Source: Hymenobacter sedentarius
GTDB taxonomy: Bacteria > Bacteroidota > Bacteroidia > Cytophagales > Hymenobacteraceae
Length of the DNA stretch: 64,000 nucleotides
Assembly: GCF_001507645.1 (NCBI RefSeq)
Contig: NZ_CP013909.1
Location: forward strand, 4,278,001 to 4,342,000
Direction: 5' to 3'
In this document: positions 9,133-17,944 of the stretch, piece after piece
Layout of the letters: each line of letters opens with the position of its first letter
Position numbering within the stretch: the stretch's first letter is position 1
Notes under the pieces: generated by a model
What the model was told of the DNA's origin: nothing
The model's database searches: none
The model's input: the letters and a program-made list of their open reading frames with translations, nothing else
Made by a program: the position numbers and the translations under genes

Positions 9133-11415
9133 TTAATTCCTCATTGGAGCAAAGCACCTTAATCGCAGGGAGTTGGTGAGCACCGACACCGAGCTGAGGG
9201 CCATGGCGCCGGCCGCCAGCATGGGCGAGAGCAGCCACCCGAAGAACGGGTACAGCAGCCCCGCCGCGATGGGAATGCCGAGGGTGTTGTAGATGAAGGC
9301 GAAAAACAGGTTTTGCTTGATGGTGCGAATGGTATGCCGCGACAGCTCAATGGCCAGCACCACGCCGTTCAAATCCGAGCGCATGAGCGTGATGCCGGCT
9401 GCTTCCATGGCCACGTCGGTACCGGCGCCCATGGCCAGCCCAATATCGGCCTGGGCCAGGGCGGGCGCATCGTTGATGCCGTCGCCGACCATGGCCACCA
9501 CCCGGCCTTCGGCTTGCAGGGCCTTTACTTTGCCGGCCTTGTCGGCGGGCAGCACCTCGGCGAAAAAGCGCTTGATGCCGACCTGCCCGGCCACCTTGGC
9601 GGCCGTTTGCGGATTGTCGCCCGTCATCATCACCACCTCAATGCCCAGGGCCTGCAGCCGCTGAACGGCGGCCAAAGACGTATCGCGCACGGTGTCGGCC
9701 ACGCCCAGGATGGCCGCTGCCTGGCCCGCCACGGCCACATACAGCACCGTGTTGGCGTTATTCAACAGCAGCTCGGCCTGGCTGAGCAAGGCCGCCGGGA
9801 CGGCCACCCCCTCGTCTTCCAGCAAGCGCTGATTGCCGATGAGCACGGCCTGGCCATTTACCGTGGCCGCCGCGCCCTTGCCTTCCACGGCCCGGAAATT
9901 GGTAACGGGCAGCGGAGCGGTGCCCTGGGCCTCCGCGTAGCGCAGCACCGCGGCCGCGAGGGGGTGCTCGCTCTGCCGCTCCACGGCGGCTACCAGATGG
10001 AGCAGATGGGCGGCATCCTGGCCGGTGGCGGGCACAAAGGCCGTGACGGCGGGCTCGCCCCTGGTGATGGTGCCGGTTTTGTCCAGCAGCACCGTGTTCA
10101 CCTTGTAGGCTTTCTCCAACGCCTCGGCGTTGCGAATCAGCACGCCGTGTTCGGCGCCCTTGCCGGTGCTCACCATGATGGCCGTGGGCGTGGCCAGCCC
10201 CAGCGCGCAGGGGCAGGCAATGATGAGCACGGACACGAAGTTGACCAGGGCCAACGGCAGCCGGGTGGCCACCGGCGCCAGGTCGAACCAGAGCACGAAG
10301 GTGAGCAGGGCAATGACAACGACGGTGGGCACAAAAATGGCGCTGACCTTATCGGCCAGCCGCTGGATGGGCGCGCGGCTGCCCTGGGCGTCTTCCACCA
10401 GCTTTACTATCTGGGCGAGCATGGTATCGGCGCCCACCTTGGTCACCCGGAAGCGGAAGGCGCCGGTTTTGTTGAGCGTGGCCCCAAAAACCGGGTCGCC
10501 GGCCCGCTTTTCCACGGGCAGGCTTTCGCCGGTGAGCATGGCCTCGTCCACGGCCGAGTGGCCTTCGGTGATGATGCCGTCGGTGGCCACTTTCTCGCCC
10601 GGGCGCACCAGCACAATGTCCTGCAGCTGCACCTGCTCGATGGGCACGTCCACTTCCTGCCCGCCGGCCCGCACCACGCGGGCCGTCTTTGCTTGCAGGC
10701 CCATCAGCGTGCGGATGGCGGCCGAAGTCTGGGTTTTGGCCCGCATCTCCAGCACCTTGCCCAACAAAATCAGGGCAATGATGGTGGCGGTGGTGTCGTA
10801 GTAAACTTCGGGCATCAGCCCGTGGCGCATGAAGAAGCCCGGCGCTACCGTTGCGGCCAGGCTATACAGAAACGCGGCGCCCGTGCCCACGGCAATAAGT
10901 GTGTCCATATTGGCCGCGCGGTGCCGGAAGCTGTTCCAGGCCGAACTGTAAAACTCCCGGCCGCTGTAGAGCAGCACGGGCAGCGTGAGCATAAGCAGCA
11001 GGTAGTTGAGCCACTGCATGTTGACGCGCTGCGCCAGGGCCGGCCACAGCATGAGCATGCTCAGCGGCATGATGACCACCGCCAGCCCCACGGCCACCCA
11101 AAAGCGGCGCTTGAGCTTGCCATAGGCGGCGGCCTTCTGCCGGTCGATTTCGGCCTGGCGGTCGGCGGCGCTGGTATCCGGGGGGCGCTCCGTCACGCCG
11201 AAGCCGGCGTTTACCACGGCTTCCTTCAACGTCGCGGGGCTGGCCTGGCCGGGCACGTACTGCACGGTGGCTTTTTCGGTGGCAAAATTGACCAGGGCGC
11301 TCTGCACCCCCGGCGCGCGGCTGAGCGACTTTTCCACGGCCGAGGCGCACGAGGCACAGGTCATGCCTTCGATGTCGAGGGTGGCGGTTTCGGTTTTTTC
11401 GGTAGTGGGAGACAT
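9133..11415 (-). CDS. copA: Copper-translocating P1B-type ATPase
   Basis: A 760-residue heavy-metal ATPase that pumps Cu(I) out of the cytoplasm. In order: one N-terminal HMA domain with MTCASC (Cys20 and Cys23); eight predicted membrane helices; the actuator motif TGES; the ion-binding Cys-Pro-Cys at 401-403 ([14 protein letters not shown]); the phosphorylation site DKTGTIT with Asp445; the P1B His-Pro (SEHPLA); TGDN; and the hinge [16 protein letters not shown]. The CPC with a single HMA is the P1B-1 copper pattern. Start ATG at 11415 puts HMA at the very N-terminus. Followed by the cupredoxin gene. Confidence 0.96.
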   Translation of the reverse strand: MSPTTEKTETATLDIEGMTCASCASAVEKSLSRAPGVQSALVNFATEKATVQYVPGQASPATLKEAVVNAGFGVTERPPDTSAADRQAEIDRQKAAAYGKLKRRFWVAVGLAVVIMPLSMLMLWPALAQRVNMQWLNYLLLMLTLPVLLYSGREFYSSAWNSFRHRAANMDTLIAVGTGAAFLYSLAATVAPGFFMRHGLMPEVYYDTTATIIALILLGKVLEMRAKTQTSAAIRTLMGLQAKTARVVRAGGQEVDVPIEQVQLQDIVLVRPGEKVATDGIITEGHSAVDEAMLTGESLPVEKRAGDPVFGATLNKTGAFRFRVTKVGADTMLAQIVKLVEDAQGSRAPIQRLADKVSAIFVPTVVVIALLTFVLWFDLAPVATRLPLALVNFVSVLIIACPCALGLATPTAIMVSTGKGAEHGVLIRNAEALEKAYKVNTVLLDKTGTITRGEPAVTAFVPATGQDAAHLLHLVAAVERQSEHPLAAAVLRYAEAQGTAPLPVTNFRAVEGKGAAATVNGQAVLIGNQRLLEDEGVAVPAALLSQAELLLNNANTVLYVAVAGQAAAILGVADTVRDTSLAAVQRLQALGIEVVMMTGDNPQTAAKVAGQVGIKRFFAEVLPADKAGKVKALQAEGRVVAMVGDGINDAPALAQADIGLAMGAGTDVAMEAAGITLMRSDLNGVVLAIELSRHTIRTIKQNLFFAFIYNTLGIPIAAGLLYPFFGWLLSPMLAAGAMALSSVSVLTNSLRLRCFAPMRN

Positions 11416-12093
11416 AGCACGGGTGGCGCTAAAGCACCTGGAGTTTCTGCTTGCGCCCTTAAAAAAAGCTGGGCCCAGAACGACAGTACAAAGGAACGGC
11501 TACTTTCAGGCCGCGGTGGTACGGAATCCTGCGCCAGAGTTGCAGAATTTGCGGCTTTTGGTAGTTGACGCATCAGCACTAACATTTGGGGCCCCGGTTT
11601 GGCTCAATTCCGTATTACCCGAAAAAGCCACTCTAATAGCACGGCCAGAATCGATACCCCATCCGCCTCGGCGCGGTATCTTGGGCTGGGTGGGAAGGAA
11701 CCGCAAGCCACACTCCGCCATTATCACCGTTTTGCTAAACCCTTGGTTGGCGTTCTACTACCGTGGCGCCCGCCATAGGCGCCCACGGCCGGTTGGAAAC
11801 AGACGGAAGTAGGCGAGCCCAACGAGAGGGGCGCCCCCACACGCTTGCCTAGCGCGCCCGAAATTAGGAGCACGGAGCCGCGAAAGCGCTTTGCGGTGCG
11901 TTCGGCAACCGCCCCATACCCCATCCACCAAGCCCCTCGTTTCCTCGCCCAGCGGGCGTTGCGGGTGGAACGCCCTTTTGGGCGGTAGCCCCGCCGGCCA
12001 TTCCGCTAGAGTTCCACGCCCCGAGCGTGCTGGTAATGAGAGCGGCGCCGGATACCTTTACGTCACTACGCCACCGCTCTCGCTGTCCCCGGC
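11416..12093. other. Intergenic between divergent copA and peptidase genes
   Basis: About 680 bp with no recognisable gene in any frame. It must hold the promoters of copA (leftward) and of the S58 peptidase (rightward). I could not pick out a CsoR- or CueR-type operator with confidence. Confidence 0.4.
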
Positions 12094-13218
12094 ATGAAAC
12101 CACTCCTGCTCCTGTTGCTGCTCATGGGCCTGGCCTGTCCGGCTCGTAGCCAGGAGCGAAAGCGCGCCCGCGCGTACGGCATCCGCATCGGGGTGCTGCC
12201 GCCCGGCGCGCTCAACGCCATCACCGATGTCGCCGGCGTACGCGTCGGGCACACGACCCTGATAGAAGGCGCGGCCGTGCGCACGGGCGTGACGGCCATT
12301 GTGCCACACCCGGGCAACGTGTTTCAGCAGAAAGTGCCGGCCGCGGTCTACGTCGGCAACGGCTTCGGCAAGCTGTCGGGCAGCACACAGGTTCAGGAAC
12401 TGGGCGTGCTGGAAACGCCCATTGTGCTCACCAATACCCTGAGTGTGGGCACGGCCCTGAACGCCGTGGTCGATTATGTGCTGCGCCAACCCGGCAACGA
12501 AACGGTGCAGTCGGTGAACGCGCTGGTCGGGGAAACCAACGACGGGGTGCTCAACGACATCCGCGGCCGGCACGTGACGGCGGCGCACGTGCTGGCCGCC
12601 ATTGAGCAGGCCCAGGCCGGGCCGGTCGCCGAGGGCAACGTCGGCGCCGGCACGGGCACGGTGTGCTTTGGCTTTAAGGGCGGGATTGGCACGGCATCGC
12701 GCGTCGTGCCGGCGGCGCTGGGCGGGTACACCGTGGGCGTGCTGGTGCAAACGAATTTTGGCGGCGTGCTCCAAATCAACGGGGCTCCGGTTGGCCGGGA
12801 GCTGAAGCAGTTTTACTTGAGCCAGCAGCTGCCCGACCCCGCCGACGGCTCTTGCATGATTGTGGTCGCCACCGATGCCCCCCTCGAGGCCCGCAACCTG
12901 GAGCGGCTGGCCAAACGCGCGATGCTCGGCTTGGCCAAAACGGGCGGCATTGCCGCCAACGGCAGCGGCGATTACGTCGTCGCCTTTTCCACCCACCCCG
13001 GCGGCCGCGTGCCGTACGCACCGACGGCGGCGAGCCAGACGGCAACCACGCTGACCAACGAGGCGGTATCGCCGCTGTTTCTGGCCGTCATCGAGGCCAC
13101 GGAGGAAGCTATCCTTAACTCCTTGTTCCAAGCCGAAACCATGCAAGGCAAGCAACGCATCGAGGCCCTGCCCCTGGAGAAAGTGCTCAAGATTTTATCG
13201 CGTCATCATGCCCGCTAA
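12094..13218 (+). CDS. P1 family (S58, DmpA/BapA-like) aminopeptidase, exported
   Basis: A 374-residue protein with a signal peptide (LLLLLLLMGLACPARS). The rest fits peptidase family S58, self-cleaving Ntn-type enzymes such as L-aminopeptidase D-Ala-esterase DmpA and beta-peptidyl aminopeptidases. The autoproteolysis site is visible as Gly252-Ser253 in DGSCMIVVATDAPL; Ser253 would become the N-terminal nucleophile of the small subunit. Other family signatures: ITDVAGVRVGHTT, GVTAIVPH, GAGTGTVCFGFKGGIGTASR, GSGDYVVAFST. The last 11 bases overlap the aminotransferase start, so the two are translationally coupled; substrates may be D- or beta-amino-acid peptides. Confidence 0.93.
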   Translation: MKPLLLLLLLMGLACPARSQERKRARAYGIRIGVLPPGALNAITDVAGVRVGHTTLIEGAAVRTGVTAIVPHPGNVFQQKVPAAVYVGNGFGKLSGSTQVQELGVLETPIVLTNTLSVGTALNAVVDYVLRQPGNETVQSVNALVGETNDGVLNDIRGRHVTAAHVLAAIEQAQAGPVAEGNVGAGTGTVCFGFKGGIGTASRVVPAALGGYTVGVLVQTNFGGVLQINGAPVGRELKQFYLSQQLPDPADGSCMIVVATDAPLEARNLERLAKRAMLGLAKTGGIAANGSGDYVVAFSTHPGGRVPYAPTAASQTATTLTNEAVSPLFLAVIEATEEAILNSLFQAETMQGKQRIEALPLEKVLKILSRHHAR

Positions 13219-14074
13219 CTCGTCCCTCTACGCCTACCTGCACGGCCAATTCACCCCCTTGGACCGGGCGTTTCTCCACGTCAGCGACCTGGCCGTGCAG
13301 CGCGGCTACGGCGTGTTCGATTTCTTCAAGGTGCACGCCGGGCAGCCGCTGTTTCTCGAGGCCTACCTCGACCGCTTCTACCGCTCGGCGCAGCTGCTGG
13401 AACTGGCCGTGCCCTTGGCGCGGCCGGCGCTTCGGGCGGTGATTGAGGAACTGATTGAGCGCAACCGCCTGCCACTGTCCGGCGTCAAGCTCCTGCTCAC
13501 CGGCGGCTACTCCGCCAACGGCTACGAGCCGGGCGCGCCCAACCTGGTGGTTACCGAGCAGCCGCTGGCGCTGCCCACGCCGGCGCAGGTAGCGGCGGGC
13601 ATCAGGCTCATCACCTACGACTACGTGCGCGAGCTCCCGGCGGCCAAGTCCATCAACTACGTGACGGGCATCCGGCTCCTGCAGCAGCTCAAGGCCCGGG
13701 GGGCCGGCGAGGTGCTCTACCACCACCAAGGGGTGATAACGGAGTCCCCGCGCGCCAATTTTTTCATCGTGAAGCACGACCACACGGTCGTGACGCCCGC
13801 CACCGACGTGCTGGCGGGTATCACGCGCCAGAACCTGCTGAGCCTGCCCGAGTCGCCCTATCGTCTTACCGAAGGCCTTGTCACCCTGGCTGAGGTGTAC
13901 CAGGCCAAGGAAGCTTTTCTGACCAGCACCACCAAGCGCGTGCTGCCGGTGGTGCAGATTGACGACGTGGTCTTGGGCACGGGCCAGCCCGGGCCCGTAA
14001 CCCGGGCTTTGCTACAGGCGCTGCTGGGGTTAGAAGCGCACCAGAGCCGCCCGGCCGCCGCGCCGGTCGGGTAA
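13208..14074 (+). CDS. Class IV PLP aminotransferase (D-amino-acid/branched-chain type)
   Basis: A 288-residue fold-type IV aminotransferase. The PLP-binding lysine is Lys147 in PAAKSINYVTG, and Glu179 (TESPRANFF) fits the residue that binds the pyridine nitrogen. The N-terminal DRAFLHVSDLAVQRGYGVFD and the C-terminal KEAFLTSTTKRVLPV are typical. Its start overlaps the stop of the S58 peptidase by 11 bases. Together they could release and then deaminate amino acids from unusual peptides; whether it acts on D-Ala, branched-chain acids or aminodeoxychorismate cannot be read from sequence alone. Confidence 0.9.
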   Translation: MPANSSLYAYLHGQFTPLDRAFLHVSDLAVQRGYGVFDFFKVHAGQPLFLEAYLDRFYRSAQLLELAVPLARPALRAVIEELIERNRLPLSGVKLLLTGGYSANGYEPGAPNLVVTEQPLALPTPAQVAAGIRLITYDYVRELPAAKSINYVTGIRLLQQLKARGAGEVLYHHQGVITESPRANFFIVKHDHTVVTPATDVLAGITRQNLLSLPESPYRLTEGLVTLAEVYQAKEAFLTSTTKRVLPVVQIDDVVLGTGQPGPVTRALLQALLGLEAHQSRPAAAPVG

Positions 14075-14195
14075 GCGTTGAGACGAGCATCTAAAATTGT
14101 CATTTTCTGGTTTTTGTCGCCTTAGTTCGCCGTAAATCACCCCCAGCGCGGAAGTCCTAAACACGCTCACCTTTACCTTCCCAAACCATCATGTC

Positions 14196-16079
14196 ATGAA
14201 AATTCTCTTCTTTGCACTGCTGGCGCAACTCGTCTTTTCGTTGCCCGGTCTCGCCCAACAGACCCAGAAACCTCCGCTGCACGGCAAGCACTGGATGGCC
14301 ATTACGGGCAAACCCTTGGCGGCGACGGCCGGGGCCATAACATTCCAAAAAGGCGGGAACGCGGTCGACGCGGCCTGCGCCATGCTGGCCGCTACCTGCA
14401 CCATGTGGGACGTATTGAGCTGGGGCGGGGAAACCCAGGCGCTGATTTATAACCCGAACACCAAAAAGGTCATCGCCCTCAATGCCATGGGCGTGGCGCC
14501 GACCGGGGCGACGGCCGATTTCTTTAAACGCAAAGGGTATAATTTTCCGCCGGAAAACGGCCCCTTGGCTGCCACCACGCCCGGCACCCCGGGCGGCCTG
14601 ATGCACATGCTGGCCAATTACGGCACCCTGAGCCTGGAGCAGGTGCTGGCCCCGGCCATGGAAATGGCCGCCGGCTACCCCATCGAAGCGCAGACGGCCA
14701 ACAGCATCGAGAAAAACAAAGCGCTGCTCAAACAATGGCCGTACAGCAAAAAGCTGTTTTTGACGCACCCCGGCCAGGAGCGGGAAGCGCCGGAAGCCGG
14801 CGAAATCTTTGTGCAGCAAGACCTGCTGCAAACGCTGACCAAACTGGTAGAGGCAGAAAAAACGGCCCTGAAGCAAGGTAAAAGCCGGAAAGAGGCCATT
14901 ATGGCGGCCTACGCCCGCTTCTATACCGGCGACATTGCCCAGGAATTTGTCCGGGGCTCAACCGAACAGGGCGGCCTGATTACCCTGCAAGACCTGGCCC
15001 GCTGGAAACCCTTGGAAGAGGAGCCGCTCACGGTTAACTACAAAGGCGTGGACGTGTACAAATTGCAGCAATGGACCCAGGGACCCGCCATGCTGCAGGG
15101 GCTCAACATCCTGGAAAACTTTGACCTGAAGGCAATGGGCTACAACAGCGCCAAGTACATCCACACGGTGTACCAGGCCATGAACCTCTCGTTTGCCGAC
15201 CGCGACTTTTACTACGGCGACTCGCATGCCGCCCCAGAAGAACCCATCAAGGGATTGCTCAGCAAGGCCTACGCCAAGCAGCGGGCCCGCCTGATTCAAT
15301 ACCAGAGAAACGACCCCCGCATCGGCCCCGGTGACCCGTACCCATTCGAAGGAAAGAAGAACCCGTACCTGAAGCTGCTCAAAGCCAGAGGCTACGAGAT
15401 GGACACCACCAAACGGAACTTTGCCCCGAAGCACGACCTGGGCAACCACTCGGCGCCTGCCGAGTACCAGGACCGCCTGTGGCGGGGCACCACCACCGTG
15501 GAAGCCGCCGACCAGGAAGGATGGGTGGTGTCGGTTACGCCCAGCGGCGGGTGGCTGCCGGCCTGCGTTGCGGGCAACACCGGGGTGGGCATGAGCCAGC
15601 GCATGCAAAGCTTTGTGCTGGACCCCGCCCTGAACCCGTTTAACGTGGTGGCCCCCGGCAAACGGCCCCGCGTCACCTTAACGCCCTCTATGGCGCTTAA
15701 AGACGGCAAGCCCTTCCTCTCCTTTGGCGTGCAGGGCGGCGACACCCAGGACCAGAACCTGCTGCAGTTTTTCCTGAACGTAGTGGAGTTCGGCATGACC
15801 GTCCAGCAAGCCTCCGAGGCCGCCAACTTCAACACCAACCAGTTGTGGCTCTCGCTGGGCGGCTCCAAAACCGACGACCGCAAACCCAAACCCGGCCAGA
15901 TTCTGCTCAACCAAAACACCCCGGAACGGGTGCGGGAAGAACTTAAAAAGTTGGGCTACACCTTAAGCTTTGGCGACCGCACCAGCGGGCCCATCAATGC
16001 CATTTACTTTGACTGGAAACACGGCAGCCTCTGGGGGGGCTCCAGCAACCACGGCGAAGATTACGGCATCGGCTGGTAG
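14196..16079 (+). CDS. Gamma-glutamyltransferase family protein, exported
   Basis: A 627-residue member of the gamma-glutamyltranspeptidase Ntn-hydrolase family. Signal peptide ILFFALLAQLVFSLPGLA. The large-subunit region has GGNAVDAACAMLAATC and TTPGTPGGLMHML. The self-cleavage site is at Gly-Thr432 in RGTTTVEAAD, followed by small-subunit signatures VSVTPSGGWLPA, NTGVGMSQRMQSF and TLTPSMALKDGKP. It acts in the periplasm on gamma-glutamyl peptides such as glutathione, or on related amides. It follows the aminotransferase by 121 bp and a hairpin lies just after its stop, so it may be its own transcription unit. Confidence 0.92.
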   Translation: MKILFFALLAQLVFSLPGLAQQTQKPPLHGKHWMAITGKPLAATAGAITFQKGGNAVDAACAMLAATCTMWDVLSWGGETQALIYNPNTKKVIALNAMGVAPTGATADFFKRKGYNFPPENGPLAATTPGTPGGLMHMLANYGTLSLEQVLAPAMEMAAGYPIEAQTANSIEKNKALLKQWPYSKKLFLTHPGQEREAPEAGEIFVQQDLLQTLTKLVEAEKTALKQGKSRKEAIMAAYARFYTGDIAQEFVRGSTEQGGLITLQDLARWKPLEEEPLTVNYKGVDVYKLQQWTQGPAMLQGLNILENFDLKAMGYNSAKYIHTVYQAMNLSFADRDFYYGDSHAAPEEPIKGLLSKAYAKQRARLIQYQRNDPRIGPGDPYPFEGKKNPYLKLLKARGYEMDTTKRNFAPKHDLGNHSAPAEYQDRLWRGTTTVEAADQEGWVVSVTPSGGWLPACVAGNTGVGMSQRMQSFVLDPALNPFNVVAPGKRPRVTLTPSMALKDGKPFLSFGVQGGDTQDQNLLQFFLNVVEFGMTVQQASEAANFNTNQLWLSLGGSKTDDRKPKPGQILLNQNTPERVREELKKLGYTLSFGDRTSGPINAIYFDWKHGSLWGGSSNHGEDYGIGW

Positions 16080-16105
16080 GAGCAGGAAAAACCCAGGTTA
16101 AGGAT

Positions 16106-16142
16106 GACGCCAAAGCACGTTAAAACGTCGTGCTTTGGCGTC
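16106..16142 (+). terminator. Hairpin after the gamma-glutamyltransferase gene
   Basis: A perfect 14-bp stem (GACGCCAAAGCACG/CGTGCTTTGGCGTC) with a 9-base loop, starting 27 bp after the stop codon. There is no T-run after it, so termination is inferred from position and stem strength. Confidence 0.6.
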
Positions 16143-16757
16143 TACTGGTCGAAGTAGGACCGGAAGGCAACCCCCTCACCAGCGGGGGCAGCCGCCCTTT
16201 TACTACGGGTGAATTCTCCCGTGCAAGCAATTATTTAGTAGTCCTTAAACTATTATTTAATAATTATTCGATGACGGAGAGCATCCGATTCGACCAGCTA
16301 ATGGGCTGCTTCGGCCCCATGGAACCTCTTTTTCGGCTGGCATTTACTCCCGCGCTTCGTATGCCCAAAAGGCGTGGAGAACTGAACCCGAGGGCAGCTC
16401 CGCGAGGCTGTCTACTTGCTTTTTGGCGGTCAGACAGCTTTACCATCACACGGGCAGGATTATTAGCAGTTTGATTGGCGATGTAAAGATTCGTGTTTTT
16501 ATTGGCATTTATGATGTATATTGAGTGCCATTGCATTGTTAGGAGCTTATTGGGCCATGTCAGCATCAGAATTTATACCCATGCAGCGTACCCGTGTTGC
16601 CTCTCGACGACCTTGCCCTTTAAAAAAACAAGGAGCGTAATCCCGCCCCATATGGTGCGGATTACGCTCTACCTAGTAGCATACCATCGTCGGATGGCCG
16701 CAACTAGCAACGGCGCAGCGTAGCGGCTATCCGAATGCAGGCGGCAACCTTAAAACT
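16143..16757. other. Intergenic with one hairpin
   Basis: No gene recognised. A perfect 11-bp inverted repeat (GAGCGTAATCC/GGATTACGCTC) at 16633-16643 and 16659-16669 is preceded by a run of A's (16622-16628), so it would act as a terminator on the minus strand. The composition becomes AT-richer towards the membrane gene that follows. Confidence 0.45.
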
Positions 16758-16763
16758 GTGGAT

Positions 16764-17495
16764 ATGAAAAGTTTTAATGCTCTAAAAAATCACTTAAAGA
16801 TATTTGTAGTTGTCAATTTTGCGACAGGCATTATCATGATTTTGTCTTCCCTAATTGGACATTACTTAACACCCTATAAATTAATCCCATCATCTATTAT
16901 TGGTGGGACTGTTGGGCTATTATCTGGGGTTTACCTTTGTTTCAGATTAAACTATATAGACAAAAGGGATTTTTTTCCTGTATTGCTTTCAAGCCTTATC
17001 TATTTCGGTGCGATATCGTTTGAAGCTGTTTTTAATTTAAATAACCCCACTTTAATTCTAGGGGGTTTCTCTTTAATAGGGTTAATTACAATGATTAGCA
17101 ATAATTATTTTGTAAATCATCATTACATCTCGGCAAACAAAATATATGGGATACTTGGACTTGTGTTTGCCTTTCCCGCTTTATATTTCGTTGTTGCCTC
17201 TATTTTAAAATTCCAGTTTGGACATGCCTTTTTATTTGGCTTTGTCGAAGAATTACTAAGAAGAACTAATGGACAAGAAAACTTTAACGCCATCACACCT
17301 TTTCTATTTGGAGGTGGGCTTATGCTAGCTTTTTGGTTAAATGTATTTACTCAAATTGAAAACATTCGAACCATAAACAACTTTAACTATAAAAGTATAA
17401 TACTTAAAGTCAAGACGTTAAATCTCATAGTTGTAATTTTAACAAGTTCAACAGGGCTTGCCATTCTTTCGTATTTAGCTGTTGAAAATTTCTGA
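16764..17495 (+). CDS. AT-rich multi-pass membrane protein of unknown function
   Basis: About 243 residues from ATG 16764 (a GTG two codons upstream is the alternative). Six to seven hydrophobic segments are visible, for example FVVVNFATGIIMILSSLIGH, and loops rich in Asn, Lys and Ile. The base composition is about one-third GC by eye, in sharp contrast with the 60-65% of all neighbours, and codons end mostly in A or T. That points to recent acquisition. A transposase remnant lies about 100 bp downstream. I recognise no family. Confidence 0.75.
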   Translation: MKSFNALKNHLKIFVVVNFATGIIMILSSLIGHYLTPYKLIPSSIIGGTVGLLSGVYLCFRLNYIDKRDFFPVLLSSLIYFGAISFEAVFNLNNPTLILGGFSLIGLITMISNNYFVNHHYISANKIYGILGLVFAFPALYFVVASILKFQFGHAFLFGFVEELLRRTNGQENFNAITPFLFGGGLMLAFWLNVFTQIENIRTINNFNYKSIILKVKTLNLIVVILTSSTGLAILSYLAVENF

Positions 17496-17600
17496 TGAAA
17501 AGTCAGTTGCTAACAGAAGTATTGGCCTTCTTAATAGCAGCAAGGAAATAAACTTGTTTAAAGCAATTTGCAGTTGAGCCCAAAACCAATAATTTATTGG

Positions 17601-17820
17601 CGCATGCGGCGGGTCCGCCAGGGCACGGTCGAACCTAGTTTTGGGAATCTGATGCACCACTTCGGTCTGCGCCGGCTGAGCGTGCGCGGCCACGCGGGAG
17701 CGCACAAAACCATGCTGCTGGCGGCCGTGGCCTACAATCTCAAAAAGCTGCTGAAATACCAGTCCCAACGGCAGGTGAGCCTGGCGGCCTTGCCCCGGCC
17801 ACTGCTGCCCACAACTACCT
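17601..17820 (+). pseudogene. C-terminal remnant of a DDE transposase (IS1182/IS5-like)
   Basis: About 70 residues match the end of IS1182-type transposases: the block RRVRQGTVEPSFGNLMHHFG contains the family's catalytic-Glu region (TVEPxFG), followed by LRRLSVRGHAGAHKT and AAVAYNLKKLLKYQ. No N-terminal two-thirds, no start and no terminal repeats are present nearby. It is a dead insertion-sequence scar next to the AT-rich gene. Confidence 0.8.
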
Positions 17821-17944
17821 GCTCTGGCCGACGAAACAGACGCCCCGAAGCGCTAACTGAGGCACTCGCGAAGCGGCAACTCCGCAATAGAACCATCTAG
17901 AGCGAGGTCTGCAACAGCCACGAGCATTCAGTGAATGAGGCAGG

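Noticed and set aside
9313-11568. A 751-codon open frame antisense to copA
   Set aside because: The minus-strand frame has all P-type ATPase motifs. The antisense frame is His/Gly/Arg-rich with no family, typical of a GC-skew shadow.
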